DNA of 6,213 nucleotides, from NCBI GenBank assembly GCA_023134675.1, contig JAGLUQ010000066.1, forward strand, positions 1-6,213, read 5' to 3'. Positions within the stretch are counted from its first letter, which is position 1, and each line of letters begins with the position of its first letter. Of this stretch, positions 5,677-6,213 are shown piece by piece. This stretch comes from Candidatus Aenigmatarchaeota archaeon (GTDB lineage Archaea; EX4484-52; GLR71). The position numbers and the translations under genes were made by a program. The notes under the pieces were generated by a model. That model had not been told where the DNA came from. It did not search any database and saw only the letters and a list, made by a program, of their open reading frames with translations.

Positions 5677-6213
5677 TCACATCCCTAAAAGCCCCAAGAT
5701 CCATTCAATAAACCCTATCTTTTTCTCAGGTTTTCTCTGTGACAAGACATCGCCAGTCATATGATTTTCAACAGTAGATATATCTTCATCAACACTTTCA
5801 TAAATGCTTATATAACACTTATGTAAGTCTCCTCTGCTATCGATTACAATAACTGTTACATTAAGGCTTTCAGGAAAATATTTGATTGTTTTTTCAGACT
5901 TTTTCTTTATTTTTACAGTCTCAAGATGCCACTTTTCACCGTCAAGAATATAGTACTCAAAGTATGCATCAGAGCTGTCTTTATTTACTACCCTTATCTG
6001 CCCCAGCCTGTCTGACATATTGCAGCTGACAGAAAACATTTCTTCATTCCCTCGTTCAAGAATAGCAATCCATCTGTCTATGTCATATTTTTTCCCAAGA
6101 TAAAACATCCTTGCTCTGAACTTGTAAAGTCCGGCCTCTGCATTATCCACCTTATTGGCAAGATCAACTGTCTTGTTTGAATATGGTGATATCTCAAAAG
6201 ATATTTTGTTAGT
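5677..6213 (-). CDS. Probable beta-sandwich protein, 5' end outside window
   Basis: The frame is open to the right edge, giving 178 visible codons, so the N-terminus is missing. A GTG at 6150 could be a start, but the preceding in-frame residues (KISFEISPYSNKTVDL) look like a real beta-rich domain and continue smoothly. The visible part seems to hold two beta-sandwich-like units. The first ends around GLYKFRARMFYLGKKYDIDR, a pattern common in Ig-like or CARDB-like extracytoplasmic domains. The second runs from MFSVSCNMSD to KCYISIYES and carries one cysteine near each end (SVSCNM and HKCYIS), which might pair. A polar linker follows, then a short hydrophobic C-terminus (IGFIEWILGLLGM), possibly a membrane-contact helix. 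No catalytic motif is seen. I do not recognise a named family; a cell-surface or secreted structural protein is a guess. It converges on the SET gene with a 26-bp gap. Confidence 0.7.
   Translation of the reverse strand, partial: TNKISFEISPYSNKTVDLANKVDNAEAGLYKFRARMFYLGKKYDIDRWIAILERGNEEMFSVSCNMSDRLGQIRVVNKDSSDAYFEYYILDGEKWHLETVKIKKKSEKTIKYFPESLNVTVIVIDSRGDLHKCYISIYESVDEDISTVENHMTGDVLSQRKPEKKIGFIEWILGLLGM

Overview
The window looks archaeal. It encodes a complete replicative-type family B DNA polymerase with archaeal features, including a C-terminal PCNA-binding-like motif. TATA-like boxes lie about 25-27 nt upstream of several start codons, and recognisable Shine-Dalgarno sites are scarce. 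The sequence is AT-rich and densely packed with single-gene or two-gene units. This would suit an uncultivated lineage such as the DPANN archaea (Woesearchaeota-like), but that placement is an impression from protein style and is not proven here.

Layout. (1) From the left edge to 908 (+) is the 3' part of a family 2 glycosyltransferase that starts before the window. (2) Convergent to it, and overlapping its stop region by 8 bp, is a GT-B glycosyltransferase (901-2013, -). (3) Directly upstream of that gene is a 39-codon reading frame (2013-2132, -) absent from ordinary ORF lists. It encodes only the first beta-alpha-beta unit of an NAD-dependent sugar epimerase/dehydratase, and its stop overlaps the next start as TAATG. 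It looks like a deletion remnant that kept its translation signals. (4) A 107-residue multi-pass membrane protein follows (2193-2516, -). (5) It is divergent from the DNA polymerase (start preferred at 2604, end 5078, +). (6) A small stand-alone SET-domain lysine methyltransferase follows on the same strand with its own TATA-like box (5144-5650). (7) A convergent gene for a probable beta-sandwich protein (5677 to the right edge, -) continues past the window.

The left third is a cell-surface glycan locus: two glycosyltransferases plus the remnant of a nucleotide-sugar enzyme. It is visibly A/T richer than the polymerase gene, as surface-polysaccharide loci often are. The polymerase is the core housekeeping gene. 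The SET protein would modify lysines on a protein that cannot be identified from the sequence. No RNA genes, CRISPR arrays, insertion sequences, inteins or integrase-type genes were seen, and no gap between genes exceeds about 100 bases.

I found no convincing new multi-gene system. The items most worth a second look are the truncated epimerase frame coupled to the glycosyltransferase, the archaeal SET methyltransferase, and the promoter spacing that suggests leaderless transcripts.
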